64,000 nucleotides of DNA from Diplolepis rosae (GCA_030998225.1 JAPYXD010000715.1:372001-436000); one strand, 5' to 3'. Positions 1 to 12,279 are shown, counted from the first letter of the stretch. Translations and numbers: made by a program. Notes: generated from the letters alone by a model not told the origin.

Positions 1-153
1 CCTCCTTATATACTGTTCGCGAAGGGTGGGGGTAGCTGCACGCGCGGCTCGGTGGTCGGTGAGGGTACTCACGTGAGTAGCGGTGGTGGGAGTACCCCTC
101 CGAACGCCGCGGTAGGGGCGTGGTGGCGCAGCATGCAAGTACGGTTCGTTACA
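1..153. other. GC-rich segment, possible LTR end
   Basis: The first about 150 bases are much richer in G+C than the following DNA and end in TTCGTTACA just before an AT-rich stretch. That composition step and a terminal GTTACA are compatible with the end of an LTR or other repeat entering from the left. No ORF or known motif is visible, so the call is weak. Confidence 0.2.
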
Positions 154-876
154 AATTTTTTAGTTTTCATGCTTCTTTACGAAAATATCATTAAAATAAA
201 TGTTGACTAACTGAATAAATTTATATTAAATATAATTAGTATTATTCTAAATTTGCAATATTTTAAATTAATTGAAAAATTACACACAAAATTAAAAAAT
301 TTAAAACCACTTGAGACTTGAGAATGATATATACATTATAAACCTAACCTTCACATTTCTTATGTAATACATTGAATATGTCACAACTTTACAAATCACA
401 CTCGAAAACATCATGTAAAATGTCCTGAAATTAATTAACATATCATATTTCAAGACTTCGAACGTCAATGTTTTCAAGTCTTTTTTGGGGTTTTCAAATT
501 TTGTAAAAAAAGTGACAGAAGACGATCCCAACCTCCAAATCTTAAAATCTTGAAATTAGCCAAGCCGGAAAAAAAATATAAGTTGCAATCGTGCATTCTC
601 GGCAATCCTCAACTTTTTACGAACCAACAATGCCGAACCGATGAGTCGAACCGAAAAGCAGAAGCGAAGCCGAGAGAAAACGAAGAAGCAGTGGCAATCA
701 TCCAATTCTCGATTTGCGATCGTGCAAACAAGCGATGGAGCGTGTATACATCGACACGCCGCGTTTATATGTGTTGCTTACACAAGGGAACGTGATGGGA
801 GCAAAAATCTTACGCAGTCTGTGAACACTGCCCAGCGGCTCTCTTACAATTTCATGTTTTTTGAAGCAATCTTCAT
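154..876. other. AT-rich DNA without a recognisable gene
   Basis: Short open frames exist at about 301-531 (minus) and 550-892 (plus), but none has a recognisable domain, a credible splice context or a counterpart elsewhere in the window. I treat the stretch as non-coding. Confidence 0.5.
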
Positions 877-1270
877 AACTTTTTGTGTGTAGCCATCAGT
901 GCTGGTCAGCAGGTATACATTGTACCATATTTTTAGCTGCTTAAAGTTCCACTTGCCCATAAAATCACCAGATGTCACTATATTTGAAAAGCAGTGTTGG
1001 ACGAAGATTATGAAAGGAATGTGTTTTGTTAAAAACTGGGAGGTTTGCAAGATGCAGGATGCCTGTACATTTCCCTGAAGCCCTCTCTACCGCCAATATC
1101 TGATATATACTTGCAATTTTTGCCAACGCATTCCTTTCATACTCTTCGTCAAACACTGTTTTTCAAATATTGTGACTTCTGGTGATTTTTTATGGGCAAT
1201 TGAAACTTTGGGCAACTAAAACTATGGTACAATGTATACCTTCCGTGCTCGTCAGTTACACATAAAGTAT
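877..1270. repeat. Foldback repeat, arms about 145 bp
   Basis: Positions 877-1022 and 1127-1270 are reverse complements at roughly 80-85% identity by eye (shared GTATACATTGTACCAT and CCCATAAAA blocks). They are separated by a loop of about 104 bp. The transcript would form a long hairpin. This is typical of a foldback or MITE-type element. No ORF spans it and no target duplication was identified. Confidence 0.8.
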
Positions 1271-2131
1271 ATATCACACCTCTACATGCATGTATGTTGC
1301 GAGCAGAGAATAATAATAGTAAAAAAGATGACAATATAATTTTTGTCCAGTTGTTTTTCTGTAAAATGTTCATGTTCTCACTCTACCACATGATAGGAGC
1401 GTTAGCAGAGATGGGTACAATGTATTTTTTATTTGGTGGGGGGTAAATTACTTATAATACGTATTTTACTTCGTGCATAAAACCAGATATTTCACGTAAA
1501 AAACCTCGAGTGATGCGTCAGAACTCATTCCTGAGCGTTAGTCTATCTCATTCTAGAAATTCAACTGTAGCAGCTCACGGCCCAAAAGTTGAAGAGTTGA
1601 GTAATCACTAACCGACACGTGCTAGAGTGAGAAGATTAATAATTTACAACAAAAATATAAATACACCTTTAATAAGATTCTACCGTTAGTTAAGTTCTTT
1701 TTTAAACCATCCTTTGATTTATACTAATACGAATCATTTATCCTAATGTCTTAAAGAGCATCGATACTTTTGTATACTTTGAAATTATTTTAAGTGAAAG
1801 ACGTGTTTATGTACAATACAAAACGTGTTTGTTCATCATTTTCAACGTATGTATACAGTAAATCGACCCCGCACATTATACATTAAAATTGGATCCCGGT
1901 CGAATTAGCTGAATTTTTTACATGTGTGGTGCATGAGATTCTAAACAACAAATACTCATGATATAATAGTCTCCCATGAACAGTTTTCTCAAAAAACGCT
2001 TTTTTTGTAACATTCCCTTGAGTTCAATGGAGAAATACAATCATTAAAGAGAGATGGATTGTAAGGGATCTTACCTGCGATATCGCTAGGGACACAAGGT
2101 GCAGTCGCATGGATGGCAAAAAGCGCAAAAC
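1271..2131. other. AT-rich DNA without a recognisable gene
   Basis: No feature is supported here. Only short uninformative open frames are present. Confidence 0.5.
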
Positions 2132-2380
2132 GGGACGTAAGTTTTTATAGTCTTGTATTCCGGTTCTGCGTTTCGCTTGTTTAAGGTATTGAAATTCGGT
2201 TATGTGCTTATAGCCGCAGTGCTTGCAGTGCGAATAATAAATCTCCATATTAATTTATATAAAAAGGTGAAGATAATGGAGTGATAATGAGAATATACCG
2301 GTAAGTGAATAAACTTTATTTGCACAACAGGAATAGTTTTTGGGGATATTAAGAAATGATCATCTCGATAAACTTAAGAG
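2132..2380 (+). repeat. Left arm of a widely spaced inverted repeat
   Basis: About 249 bp, reverse-complementary to 4433-4679 at high identity (for example CGGTTCTGCGTTTCGCTTG against CAAGCGAAACGCAGAACCG). The arms enclose about 2.05 kb. They could be long terminal inverted repeats of one non-autonomous DNA element or two opposed copies of a dispersed repeat. Confidence 0.8.
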
Positions 2381-2654
2381 TACTTTTAGGTTATCTTTCT
2401 TTTTAATGAAGTTATAGTCTTTTGGATTTTTTAAATTTATTTTCTTGTTGATCCGTATGAAATGTACTTTCTAATTCAAACTTTTCTTTTGAAGGCAACT
2501 AAAAAATGTGGCTATTGTGGATGTCTTTTAAAGGACTTTGACATGTCACAATTTTGGAAGCATTCATGCTTTCTAAGCTACGACGAAGAATAACATTCCA
2601 TTTGTGTTGACGAATGTCACGTTGTAACGTTGTAATTTTTAAAAATGAAATAAA

Positions 2655-2742
2655 AATGTATATTTAAAGGATTTGAAAATCTTCCTGTGGAAAAAAAAAC
2701 GCTTTCGACTGCGCTGGGATTTGAGCCCAGGTCTTTCGATTT
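2655..2742 (-). mobile_element. SINE-like repeat, 5'-truncated copy
   Basis: On the minus strand this stretch carries a B-box-like GGCTCAAATCC, then CAGTCGAAAGCG, a poly-T/A run, CCACAGGAAGATTTTC and an AT-rich tail. The order matches the 3' half of the tRNA-like repeat at 48375-48530. The A-box half is missing. Confidence 0.55.
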
Positions 2743-4432
2743 GAATTGAATTGCATTATTTGCGATATAAGAGTTTGAAATTGTCTACGAGGACACCTGT
2801 CGACAACGTATCCTATCTGATACTCGACTAGTGAACCTCCGATAATGTAGGCAGTGACAAAAATTTCAAACTCACCTAATTAATTTAAAAATGTATAATT
2901 CAACCTTTTTTACATTACTGTACTGGCCTAATTTAATTTAAATCGTATGCATGCGTCTCTAAAATTCTTGTGCTTTAGATTGAATATAACATATTAATAA
3001 GTTTTTTGTACATTCCGTAAATTAGAACTTATTACACCTATGGAAGAAGTTTCTACAAGTGACAAGGGTAGCACAGTAGTATGCCTACATAGTAGGCAAC
3101 AGTGGAATAATGATTGGGATGAGTTACTTATTATAGAAGTGTCGCAGTGGCCAGCCTTATATAATTATCGATTTCCCATTAAAGACCGCACCAATCTGAA
3201 GAAAAAGGATTTGTAGAATGAAGTGTACAATTGTTTGGGATGTTTGTTTTCCATTTCCATTCACGTTATTTGATGGGCTGAGAGTAAAAGCGAAATCGTG
3301 AGGGCAAACATGAGTTGAAAGCGTCGTGGGCAAAAACGAGTTTGAAAAGAAAGGAGGAAAATCAGGATTGTACCATATAATATAATGAAATAAGTAACCC
3401 TTGTAGAAGAAAATAATTGGACCGATTGAGACCGATTGATCCGATTGACCCCATTTCAAAAACATTATTGAAGCCGATTTATTAATCGGATTTAAAATGG
3501 TCTCGCCTGATTGACTCTGATTAATAAATTGGTTTCTATGATGTTTTTGAAATGGGGTCAATCGGGTATATTTTAGTAACTGACAAAGAGTATTTGCATT
3601 GACTTATTTTACTATTTCACAAGATTCTAATGGATTTGCGTCATTTTTTCTTTAAATAACAATCTTATTTCTACTCTCTTCTTCACAGAAAAAATACAGT
3701 TTTACGAGACTCTGGTGAATTCAGTAGCACAACCTATTATGATACCGAAAGTTGATTCTACACTTTCTTTTCTTTTATCACTGGGGCCTACTTTACGGGA
3801 ACTTGATAAGCACAGGTGATTACACGTTCAACGAGAGTTTACACGAATTGTACAGGATGAAGTAGATGATAAAGAGTACATGGAATAATAGGTTTGAAAA
3901 ATTTCAAACCTTTTTCGTACTTGCATGCGCAATCATATTCAAAAAGGATATTACGACAGAATGCGAATTAATACTTAATTCTAATTTTTCTTCAGTGTAA
4001 TAGAGAAATTTAATTGCGATTGTATGAATTATTGAATTTATGTTAATTTCGAAATATGAAATATACATAATGGGCTAAGCGAAACAATGAAAAAAGTGTA
4101 TAAAATAAAAATTGGCCAAATGATGTTTTTTGCGTTCAAATGTTTTCTGACCTTTCATAATGTAATAGTATATCACGACAAATACCAGAGAAAATTTATT
4201 CTTAGATAACAATATTAATATTGATGAACAGTAACTTTAACATCACACATCCAGTAATTCTAATCTTATTACAATAATTATTATTACTTTTATGAATATG
4301 ATTGTTAAATTATTATTATTATTATTTAAGTCATTAAATATATTAAATAATAAAATTTGCTATCCAGAATGGGAGGTAGTTCTTGATAATCGAGTTCAAA
4401 AGGAAGTTAATAAATAATAGTTAATAAATAAA
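2743..4432. other. Interior of the inverted-repeat pair, no gene seen
   Basis: AT-rich sequence with no convincing coding region. It holds the small hairpin at 3441-3565 and a short palindrome near 3893-3913. The 134-codon minus frame at 3157-3561 overlaps that hairpin and shows no recognisable protein signature. Confidence 0.5.
3441..3565. repeat. Small MITE-like hairpin
   Basis: Arms 3441-3488 and about 3518-3565 are near-perfect reverse complements (shared ATTGACCCCATTTCAAAAAC and TTTATTAATC), with a loop of about 30 bp. It is a compact palindromic element inside the larger inverted-repeat pair. Confidence 0.75.
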
Positions 4433-4679
4433 CTCTTAAGTTTATCGAGATTATCATTCTTTAATATCCCCAAAAACTATTCCTATTGTGCAAATAAAGT
4501 TTATTCATTTACCGATGTATTCTCGTTATCACTCTCCATTATCTTCACCTCTTTAAATAAATTATTATGGAGATTTATTATTCGCTCTGCACTGCGGCTA
4601 TAAGCACATAACCAAATTTCAATACTTTAAACAAGCGAAACGCAGAACCGGAATGCCAGACTATAAAACCTTAAGTCCC
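4433..4679 (-). repeat. Right arm of a widely spaced inverted repeat
   Basis: Reverse complement of 2132-2380, ending a few bases before the R1-clade LINE. See the left arm. Confidence 0.8.
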
Positions 4680-5159
4680 TTTCACAATTTAAGCCGCACT
4701 AGCAATCTAGTTACTTTCGGTTTTCTGCTTTGCATGGAGAAGGATGCATGACTGTGATATGTGTCCTTCGAGTGCGAGAGAAGATTCTATACACGGGCTC
4801 TCTCTTGAATGAGGCTAAGAATGAATTGGTGTATGGAATCTCCTGGGGGACACTGCAAAGCCTCCGCAGTCTGTGACCAAGAACATTCCAAACGATCGTT
4901 TCCGTATGCTCTGCCGAGGTGGTGTGCCATGCGGAATCAGGAGTGAGCCCCTTCGAGACCTTGATGAGGTAGTGCGTATTGAACACAAGTGTGGGAGCCT
5001 ATGTTGCTTCGAGCGAGTTCGGTCTGTCCGTGTTTTCCGGGACCGGCTAAGCGAAGGTTGGGGCCCAGGGAACTGAGGTAGGACTTCGGTCCGAGGGTAC
5101 ACCCGTTCTCAACTATTCCGACCCGCTCCTCTACGCACGATGCGCTGGTAAAACGATTC

Positions 5160-6147
5160 ATGGATAACCAAAGAAATAAAAGTGCGAATGAGGAGACCGA
5201 GGCGCCTTTGGGAGCGGGGGGGGGGGGAGTCATCCTCTATCTCTTAAAGGAACAAAGTGAAAAAATAGAGAAGCTGGGCACGGCTCTAAAATGCATCCAG
5301 GAGGGTATGCTTAAGAACAACCCTCAACCGGTGAAAATGAGTGTTGGGGAGACTGCCGAAGTGCTAGGCAGCCTGGTCAACACGCATAAGCACCTAATCA
5401 AAAGCGGGGTGACATTGCAAAAAGAACTGGAATCCCTGCCCATCTCGAGAAAAATGGGTTTACTCCGGAGACCAAGCTCAGAGTCTCTGGGGGATACCCC
5501 GATATCGCTTTAAAAGGCGGAGAAGAGGGTAACACCCTCTCCTCCTGCGGAACGAAAATTAAAAAAAAGAAAGGGCAACACTTCGCCCTCATACGCAGTG
5601 GTCACCAGGAGCCATCTCCCTAAAGAGGAAGGGGAATGGCACATGGTGCAAAGTAAAGAAAAATATTAAAAGATTCCGAAGAATGGTACTGAAGGAGGGG
5701 GGCGACATCCCTGCATTCCAAAAGGCGCTCGACCGGGCGGTCGGAGCAAGGGCAAAAATAGATGCCCTGGTCTCGAGAAGGTCCCTTGAAATTAGAGACC
5801 TTGACAAAACTGTGGAAAAGGAGGAGGAGATTGCTGCGCTCGCCGGGGCGCTGGGAAGGCCTGACCTAGATGGGCACTGCAGGCTTGACACCCGTTTTGG
5901 TGGGGTGAGGACCGCGGTGGCCCAGCTGGTGGATGCAGACGCTTCACGTCTCCTCCAGCTGGGAAAGGTCAGGGTCGGGTGTGTGAACTGCCGCATCCGA
6001 GAACATGCCGAAGTAGTCCGGTGTTTTATGTGCCACGTCTCGCGGGGCTGCACCCACCCCAGCAGAAAAGATGCCTGCTGGAGGTGCGGTGACTTAACGC
6101 ATCGGGCCAAGGAGTGTAAGGCCCCTGAAGTGCCTGACTTGCACTGA
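5160..6147 (+). pseudogene. R1-clade LINE ORF1 (nucleic-acid-binding Gag-like protein), frameshifted
   Basis: The first ATG of the coding run is at 5160. The frame stays open to 5513, then breaks. Reading resumes in a different frame at 5683 and runs to a stop at 6147. The N-terminal part is a polar helix-rich segment. The C-terminal part ends in two cysteine knuckles, seen as CVNCRIREH...CFMC then CWRCGDLTHRAKEC. This is the CCHC arrangement of R1/I-type ORF1 proteins, which coat the element RNA. The first knuckle is damaged: its usual histidine region reads SRGCTHP. The poly-A run near 5559-5570 and TAA codons near 5669 are the obvious breaks. Confidence is high for family and low for function. 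Confidence 0.8.
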
Positions 6148-6189
6148 TAGGGGCTAAAAGGATATTGCCCATGTTTCTGGGAGCGGCTC

Positions 6190-7170
6190 TTGCCCGGTGT
6201 TCCGGCAAGAACTCCAGAGGTTGAGGGGCAGGAAGTGAAGTTCCAGAAGCTCACCCTCGGAAGGGGGAAGGATGCCCAGAACCTCCTGATGCAGACTGCC
6301 AGGGAGAGGGCGGCCGATGTAATGCTCATTAGTGAGCAGTACAAATGGTCTGAAAACTCTGCTTGCTACGAGGATGCATCAGGGAGGGCCGGAATCCTTA
6401 TTTGTAGCCCTGATTTGAGCGTCGGGGATTTTCTGGAGTCCGACGCGGGGTTCATTTGGGTGGAGGTGGCGGGTGTGCGTGTGTAAAGCTGCTACTTCTC
6501 CCCCGGCGACCCCTTCGAGGTCTTGGAGACCCAGATCCTCCTTCTTTAGGAAAGCCTCAGTGAGGCCGTCGGGCGATCCTTCATAGGGGGTGACTTTAAT
6601 AGTAAGTTGCCCGAATGGGCTGAAGCCCGCCTAGATAGGGAGAGAATCTTGGTTGGCGAGATGGTCGCTACGAATGACCTGATCGTCTTAAATCAGAACA
6701 AGGAGTTTACGTTTAGACGAGGGGCGGGGGGGGTCAATAATTGAACTCACGATTGCCTCGCTTCGCCTCGCCTCAAGGATAGGGCTCGACGGGGAAAAAG
6801 GTTGTCGCAGCTTGCGACTACTTGATACTCCCCCGCAAGCGCAGGCAAGCCAAGGGCTCGATGTACAGATGGAATGACCAGTTGGCTGCCCTACGTCGTG
6901 AATGCCTCGTAGCGCGGCGGAGATTCACCCGCTCAAAGGGTGATTTTCTGCTGCACGAGGCATGGAAAAGGGCAAAGGCGGCTTTGAGACGAGGCATAAA
7001 GAAAAGCCGACTTCAATGCTGGAAAGACTTGATCCCGATCGAGTCAAGTACATTGTGCATAGCTTGTTTTCACACGTGGGGCCGTTCCGAAGACAGGAAC
7101 GAAGTTCCTGCGTGGTCCAGCGCGAAGAACTCTTCACTATCGAAGAGCTAAAGAGAGCTGGTGGGATGTT
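6190..7170 (+). pseudogene. R1-clade LINE ORF2 remnant (APE endonuclease, pre-RT segment)
   Basis: From 6190 the frame encodes the start of an apurinic-type endonuclease (VMLISEQYKW). After a stop at 6486 the same domain continues, with the hallmark GGDFNSK and a following LNQNKEFTFRRGAGG block at about 6585-6740. This is the conserved endonuclease core that nicks target DNA. A deletion then joins to about 6800-7170, where WNDQLAALRRECLVARRRF and VKYIVHSLF match the linker upstream of the RT. The RT and 3' UTR are missing. There are at least two stops or frameshifts, so no functional protein is possible. Confidence 0.75.
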
Positions 7171-7440
7171 GAGAGAACGGTCATAGAATACTCTGGCCGT
7201 TCTCTGACCGTTCTATGACCTCGCATTATTACGGCCAAGAACGGTAAAAAAGACATTAAAAGCATTGCAATTATGATTCTGTGGCGAAATTTGAATTAGA
7301 AGGTGTAGCAATAAATACATTTATCTTATCTTTTAGCGATAAAAACTAGAAAAACATAATACCTGTCACTGAAGGTGGCTTTAACTGCTCTCACTAGCAT
7401 TTTGCGTGCTAAATTTAAAAACAGAATTAAAGATTGAGGA
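7171..7440. other. Spacer between LINE and satellite
   Basis: No gene. Contains an imperfect inverted pair, GAACGGTCATAGAAT with ACCGTTCTATGACC, at about 7174-7220. Confidence 0.4.
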
Positions 7441-8395
7441 ATGCAAATGTGTAAGATAAATGAATTTAATAATGAAATTTACGTGATAAAAGTTGCTGAA
7501 ATTAATTAAAGTTGCATGAATAATGTAAACAGTATTTTTTAAAGCCTCTGATGTCATTCAATTGTAATTTTTATTCTTTTGTGCATGATGCGACTTTACC
7601 GACCGTCGAGAAAAATCAAACAAATCATTTGGATTGAAAAATGCAAATGTATAAAATAAATTAATTTAATAATGAACTTTACGTAATAAAAGATGCTGAA
7701 ATTAATTAATGTTGCATAAATAATGTAAAAAGTATTTCTCAAAGTCTCTGATGTCATTCAATTGTAATTTTTTACTTTTGTACATGATGCGGCTTTACCG
7801 ACCGCCGTAACAAATCAAACAAATCATTTGGATTAAAAAATGCAAATGTGTAAAATAAATTAATTTTATAATGAAATTTAAGTAATAAAAGTTGCTGAAA
7901 TTAATTACAGTTGTATGAATAATGTAAAAAGTATTTTTCAAAGTCTCTGATTTCATGCAATTGTCATTTTTTACTTTTGTACATGATGCGACTTTACCGA
8001 CCGCCGTAACAAATCAAACAAATCATTTGGATTAAAAAATGCAAATGTGTAAAATAAATTAATTTAATAATGAAATTTACGTAATAAAAGTTGCTGAAAT
8101 TAATTACAGTTGCATGAATAATTTAAAAAGTATTTTTCAAAGTCTCTGATTTCATTCAATTGTCATTTTTCACTTTTGTACATGATGCGACTTTACCGAC
8201 CTCCGTAACAAATCAAACAATTTATTTGGATTAAGAAATGCAAATGTGTAAAATAAATTAATTTAATAATGAAATTTTCGTAATAAAAGTTGCTGAAATT
8301 AATTAAAGTTGCATGAGTAATGTTAAGTCTCTGATGTCATTCAATTGTCATTTTTTACTTTTATGCATGATGCGAATTTATGGAGCACAGTAACG
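7441..8395. repeat. 199-bp tandem satellite, five copies
   Basis: Units begin with ATGCAAATGT at 7441, 7641, 7840, 8039 and 8238, giving spacings of 200, 199, 199 and 199 bp. The last unit is truncated and carries a deletion near 8320. Each unit includes TTGCTGAAATTAATT, TCTCTGAT, a GCATGATGCGAC-like block and AAATCATTTGGATT. It is AT-rich and non-coding. Confidence 0.95.
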
Positions 8396-8761
8396 AATCC
8401 TAAAAAATATTTTTCAAAAAGTATTGATAAGTGATTTGGGAAAATGCATATTACAAGGAGATATCACATTAAATAAGATTTTTATTCACATAATTGCCTA
8501 TTTTTACAATAAAGCTTCAAAATATAAAAATAAAGTTAATATATGTACATATCTTAAAATTATCGTACTGGTAAAGAATTCAAAATACGCACAAGTATCT
8601 TGGTACAATTTAAAATTTGTTGACTCATGGATAAGAGAAGCAATATATATAATTAGACAGTATAGTATTTGCATTTGCATCAGTTTGAAAAATATCAATA
8701 TATAAATCTGCGAGAGAATAGGCGTAAATTGAAACAATAAGTTTTTGAGAAACTAAATATT
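8396..8761. other. AT-rich DNA upstream of the transposase-like gene
   Basis: A 93-codon plus frame (8424-8705) is open but unrecognised. It could be an upstream fragment of the following decayed gene. Nothing else is seen. Confidence 0.3.
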
Positions 8762-10565
8762 ATGGAACTAGAAAATATATTAGCTAAGTATAAAGAATAT
8801 TTTCGACTTTTCAAAAAACACACTACTGTGTGCTTTGATAGTACAGCGAGTCTTGCTCTTAAATTGGACATCCAGGATAATGTCAAGTCACCAATAATAT
8901 TTTTGTACGAAATGAAAAATAGCCCAAAAAATACGTACCTGAGAATCGATGTGGCACATCTCATTGCCATCTTCTGCCGCTTGAAATGTTTCTTTTTTTT
9001 TAGGAAATAAAGCTGTAAAAGACTTTTTAATTCGCTGTGTTGCCTTAATGGTATTATATACAAACTTTGAACGTTTAACAGACATTTTATTAATGACCCT
9101 AACGATTACCATTAAAAGTTACAGCGGTAAAATGGTGAGCGGAAAACCATGCCCAGCTGAAGCTGCACGAGAAAATTTATTTAAATACATGGCGGAAGAG
9201 GAGCACCTTAAAATGGACTTACTGCCTCAGGAAGATAGCGAAGAGTTTAAAATCACAATAAAGAAGCTGTCTGCTTCTGGACTGGACTCTTAAGAACCAA
9301 ATTGCTTCCTAAACCAAAGCCCTGACTTAGATCAGTCTATTACTGACTGGTTATCATCTTTAAAGCAAAAAGCTGAAGATGGTAAAGGAATTAAGCATGA
9401 AGTAGCTAATGCTTATTACTTGAAACCTTTTTATGAACATCTTGCGAGAATAGCAGCTGAGTTTGTTTTATGGACAGCGGTCATGAAAGACATATTTGAA
9501 TCCCCTTATATCAGAGCAACTAGCTGTTATGTTGAAGGAGATTTTGGTGAACTAAAACGTAGCATTCTCAAGGGTGTGCAAAGGTGCTTACGGGTGGACA
9601 AGTTGTTCAAAATACACTACAAGGCATTTAAAGGCCAAACCATGATTGCTTCAGCAAAATTAACGGAAGCTCGCGTGTTACCACCGTCAATAATTCAAAA
9701 TCCTCGTCAAGTCATTCCTAAGTATTTTTTAACTTCAAGAAATGCTCAAGAAGATCTCAGAAAAAGAAATATGGACGAAACTGTTGAAAAATAAGACGTA
9801 ACATTTTCTTCAGAAACATTGGAAAATCTTCTGAACTGCAGTGTAAATCACATTATGCACAGCACTTCACTGTACAGGTCTGAAAATGAGCATACATCTT
9901 TTCAGGAAGTTGCCATTGCATCAGAGGTTAAAACAGTCAACTCTACTCCAACTTGGAAAGGAGAACCAGTTGAAGATTTGTACTTGCGTGAAAACTGGCG
10001 AAACAAGGGAGATGATGATCACATTATAGCCGGCAATAAAATTAATTCTGATTCAGAATTAACTGATGAAATCGCAGATGTTGCAATGCAAGAACAAGGT
10101 TGTAATCAAATGGTTTCTACTCCACAAAATCAAAGAAAAAGACTACTAGAAGTAAAGGAAAAAAATGTACAAAGTTTTTTCGGCCAGTTCCAGATATAAA
10201 ATTACTTCAGAATGGTGCTGTCACTTACACAAAAAAGATTTCAAATAGATCCAAAAAGTTACTATTCAAAAATGGCTGTCGCCTTTCAACGCCTTTCACT
10301 AACAATAGACAAAAATATATAATAAAACCCACGTGTCCTTACGATTCAATTGTACAAATTTTAGGCTACTAGTGCTCTGGATTACCCTGAATATTTTAAT
10401 TATTTTAAAAAATCTGAAAGTCAAACATGCCAGTCTATTATTTTACTAACTCAATTTGGAGCAACTATAATAGTCTGTAAAGAACGATGGTCAATTTTAA
10501 AAGATTTTGTTAGAGTTAAGAAGTCAAAGAAAAGTAATTTCTTTGACGATTATAATTTGCAAAAC
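8762..10565 (+). pseudogene. Transposase-like gene, broken (insect repeat-derived, possibly MULE-like)
   Basis: ATG at 8762 opens a frame with CFDSTASLALKLD and KSPIIFLYEM, like the first catalytic-Asp block of MULE-type transposases. The frame then jumps to LRIDVAHLIAIFCRLKC without the usual intervening segment, which suggests an internal deletion near 8920. Reading continues through several frames. 9048-9293 is acidic. 9420-9794 contains VLWTAVMKDIFESPYIRATS and VEGDFGELKRSILKGVQR. 9819-10199 is an acidic linker, and about 10200-10565 contains KPTCPYDSIVQIL and LTQFGATIIV. Gene-length synteny of these blocks suggests one ancestral protein of roughly 600 or more residues. I recall similar uncharacterised proteins in insect genomes. 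The MULE assignment is inference. Confidence 0.6.
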
Positions 10566-10987
10566 TCTTAAATTCTATTATTTATTACAGTTCATTTACA
10601 AATATTTCCTTCTATTTTTTGGGGGAAAGTATTCCCTGATTTTAAATTTAGAAGTGAATTATGTTCTAATTTTTTGAAGATTAACAGGAATTATTGAATA
10701 CGATGGAATGAACCATTATATGGAACTTCTCAATAGAAAAGGGATGCGCTGGGAAGTGTTCAACGATATGGCAAATGATATAACGTTTATCCACATGAAA
10801 AAAGTAATGCAACCTGGAGCTGTTATAAATATAAGATTTAAAGAGTGATAAGTTAGTTATATGTATATGCATCACGGTGATAAAAGTATAATAAAGTGTG
10901 ATCATATTGGAGGTACTTTTTCCAATAGGGTTTTATTGACATGTCACGCGTGACTACTGTCAAACTAAATGCACAATTTTATTCAGT

Positions 10988-12279
10988 TGTAACGTGGTAA
11001 ATAACGTTAAATTTTTTTTTACCTCGACCGGCAACGACAGGATCGAGCCCAAGCCACCCTTTTAATTAAAACTCGAATCGTCAGGGATAGTCTGAGAGGT
11101 TCTCGTAAAACTCTTTTATTTTAATTGCTTTTCTGGCCGTTTTCTTTTTTTATTTGTTTCATATAAAAACACCAGCTTGAAAGGCGCCGCCTAGGAGGTC
11201 GCTGTGTTACCATCGCACGCAGAGGGGTTCACAGGCAAGCCACAGAGGGCATCACCCGGCAGGCATGGCATCCAAAACCAACCACGTGCCGCATACCATA
11301 AAGTCGAATGCCGTCACGACGCTGCTCCTATGTTTAATATATACAGCGCATATTCAATTGGAATCGCCATACCATATGTATAAAATAATTTGTATTACTA
11401 CATAAAAGTACATAATCGTATTGCCCGTTTGTAACTGCTATGTTGTGCAGTACAAACTCTACGTAATTTAAACACACCCCTCTACGTTTCAAGCCGATGG
11501 GGCAAGCTGACCGATAGACGCTCCAGCTTATTGGTTGCCTGGCGCCGTCGTTTTCAACAAGACGAGTCGCCCGCGCAAACCTGAGCTTCATGCGCGTGCG
11601 CTAGCCTTTCCAGCTGATGTAATAAAACTGCGCGGCACCTTTGGCACGCAGCTTTATTCTATCATTGTCGCACGAGGGACAAATAACCTCCAAGAGACTA
11701 AAAGACAAAATAAATTTTATTTCCAATGGACGCCGCTATGGAGTTCGATTTGGAGGAAGTCAGGCGCGGGATAGCGGCCAGATCACCGTTAAGTCTCTGA
11801 CACGTTATTCCGGGCCATAATAAAATTTATCTCCTTAGACCGCGTGGCTCTCAGACTTTCTCAGAGCCTGCGTATCAGGTTCACGTGCTATGTGCCACCG
11901 TTGGCCACAATACTTTAATCTTTTTATAGTTCCTTTTGAGTTTATATTGAGCCAGGGCCTTGCCCACTAACAAATAAATTGTAGCTTCAGTAATTTATAC
12001 GCTACTTTATTTATTTTTTTTGTTTGCGCAAGAGCTCCTATGTTTAGGTTAAGATTCCTTTCTTAACCTCAAAAACGTACCTGATCCGAACTCCCGGAAC
12101 CACAAACACCCTAGCCGGAACCCCTGCTTGGCTTCGCTTTTTTTGTCTTTTGCGTGCTAAGTTTTTATATCTTCAGGGTCATCAGTTTTTAAATATGGCG
12201 TCGGGAGACGTCAGGCGCTCACATTAGAAGCCGCCTAAGTAACGCCGGTGACGCCGAGCGAAATCCCGAGTCCTCGGGT
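10988..12279 (+). repeat. LTR-like dispersed repeat, copy 1
   Basis: Begins TGTAACGTGG and shares long blocks with 58422-61263: the CCTCGACCGGCAACGACAGG block, a GGCGCCGCC block, the AATAAAACTGCGCG region and a final ATCCCGAGTCCTCGGGT. TG at the start and GTTATA at the end of copy 2 look like LTR termini, so this may be a very long solo LTR. The real 3' end is lost here, where a mariner relic starts. Part of the middle (about 11665-11935) has no counterpart in copy 2, which carries a 1.8-kb insertion at that place. No coding region. Confidence 0.7.

Larger units (their letters stand above)
4690..7170 (+). mobile_element. R1-clade non-LTR retrotransposon, decayed and 3'-truncated
   Basis: A roughly 2.5-kb GC-richer island. 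It has a 5' leader (about 4690-5159), an ORF1 with zinc knuckles, and an ORF2 with an APE-type endonuclease. These are followed by a short segment resembling the region just before the reverse transcriptase. The RT itself is absent, so the 3' end is truncated at about 7170. The family normally inserts by target-primed reverse transcription. Several frameshifts and an internal deletion make this copy inactive. A second ORF1 fragment of the same family lies at 51775-52310. Confidence 0.8.

Noticed and set aside
550..892. Basic ORFs near the left edge
   Set aside because: Overlapping frames, no domain, no splice context.
2655..4432. Maverick/Polinton between the long inverted repeats
   Set aside because: Only 2 kb and no polymerase, integrase or capsid coding.
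4690..7170. R1 inserted in 28S rDNA
   Set aside because: No rRNA gene sequence flanks either side; only clade-level similarity is claimed.
7441..8395. CRISPR-like array
   Set aside because: Units are about 199 bp with no distinct spacers; this is a satellite in a eukaryotic context.
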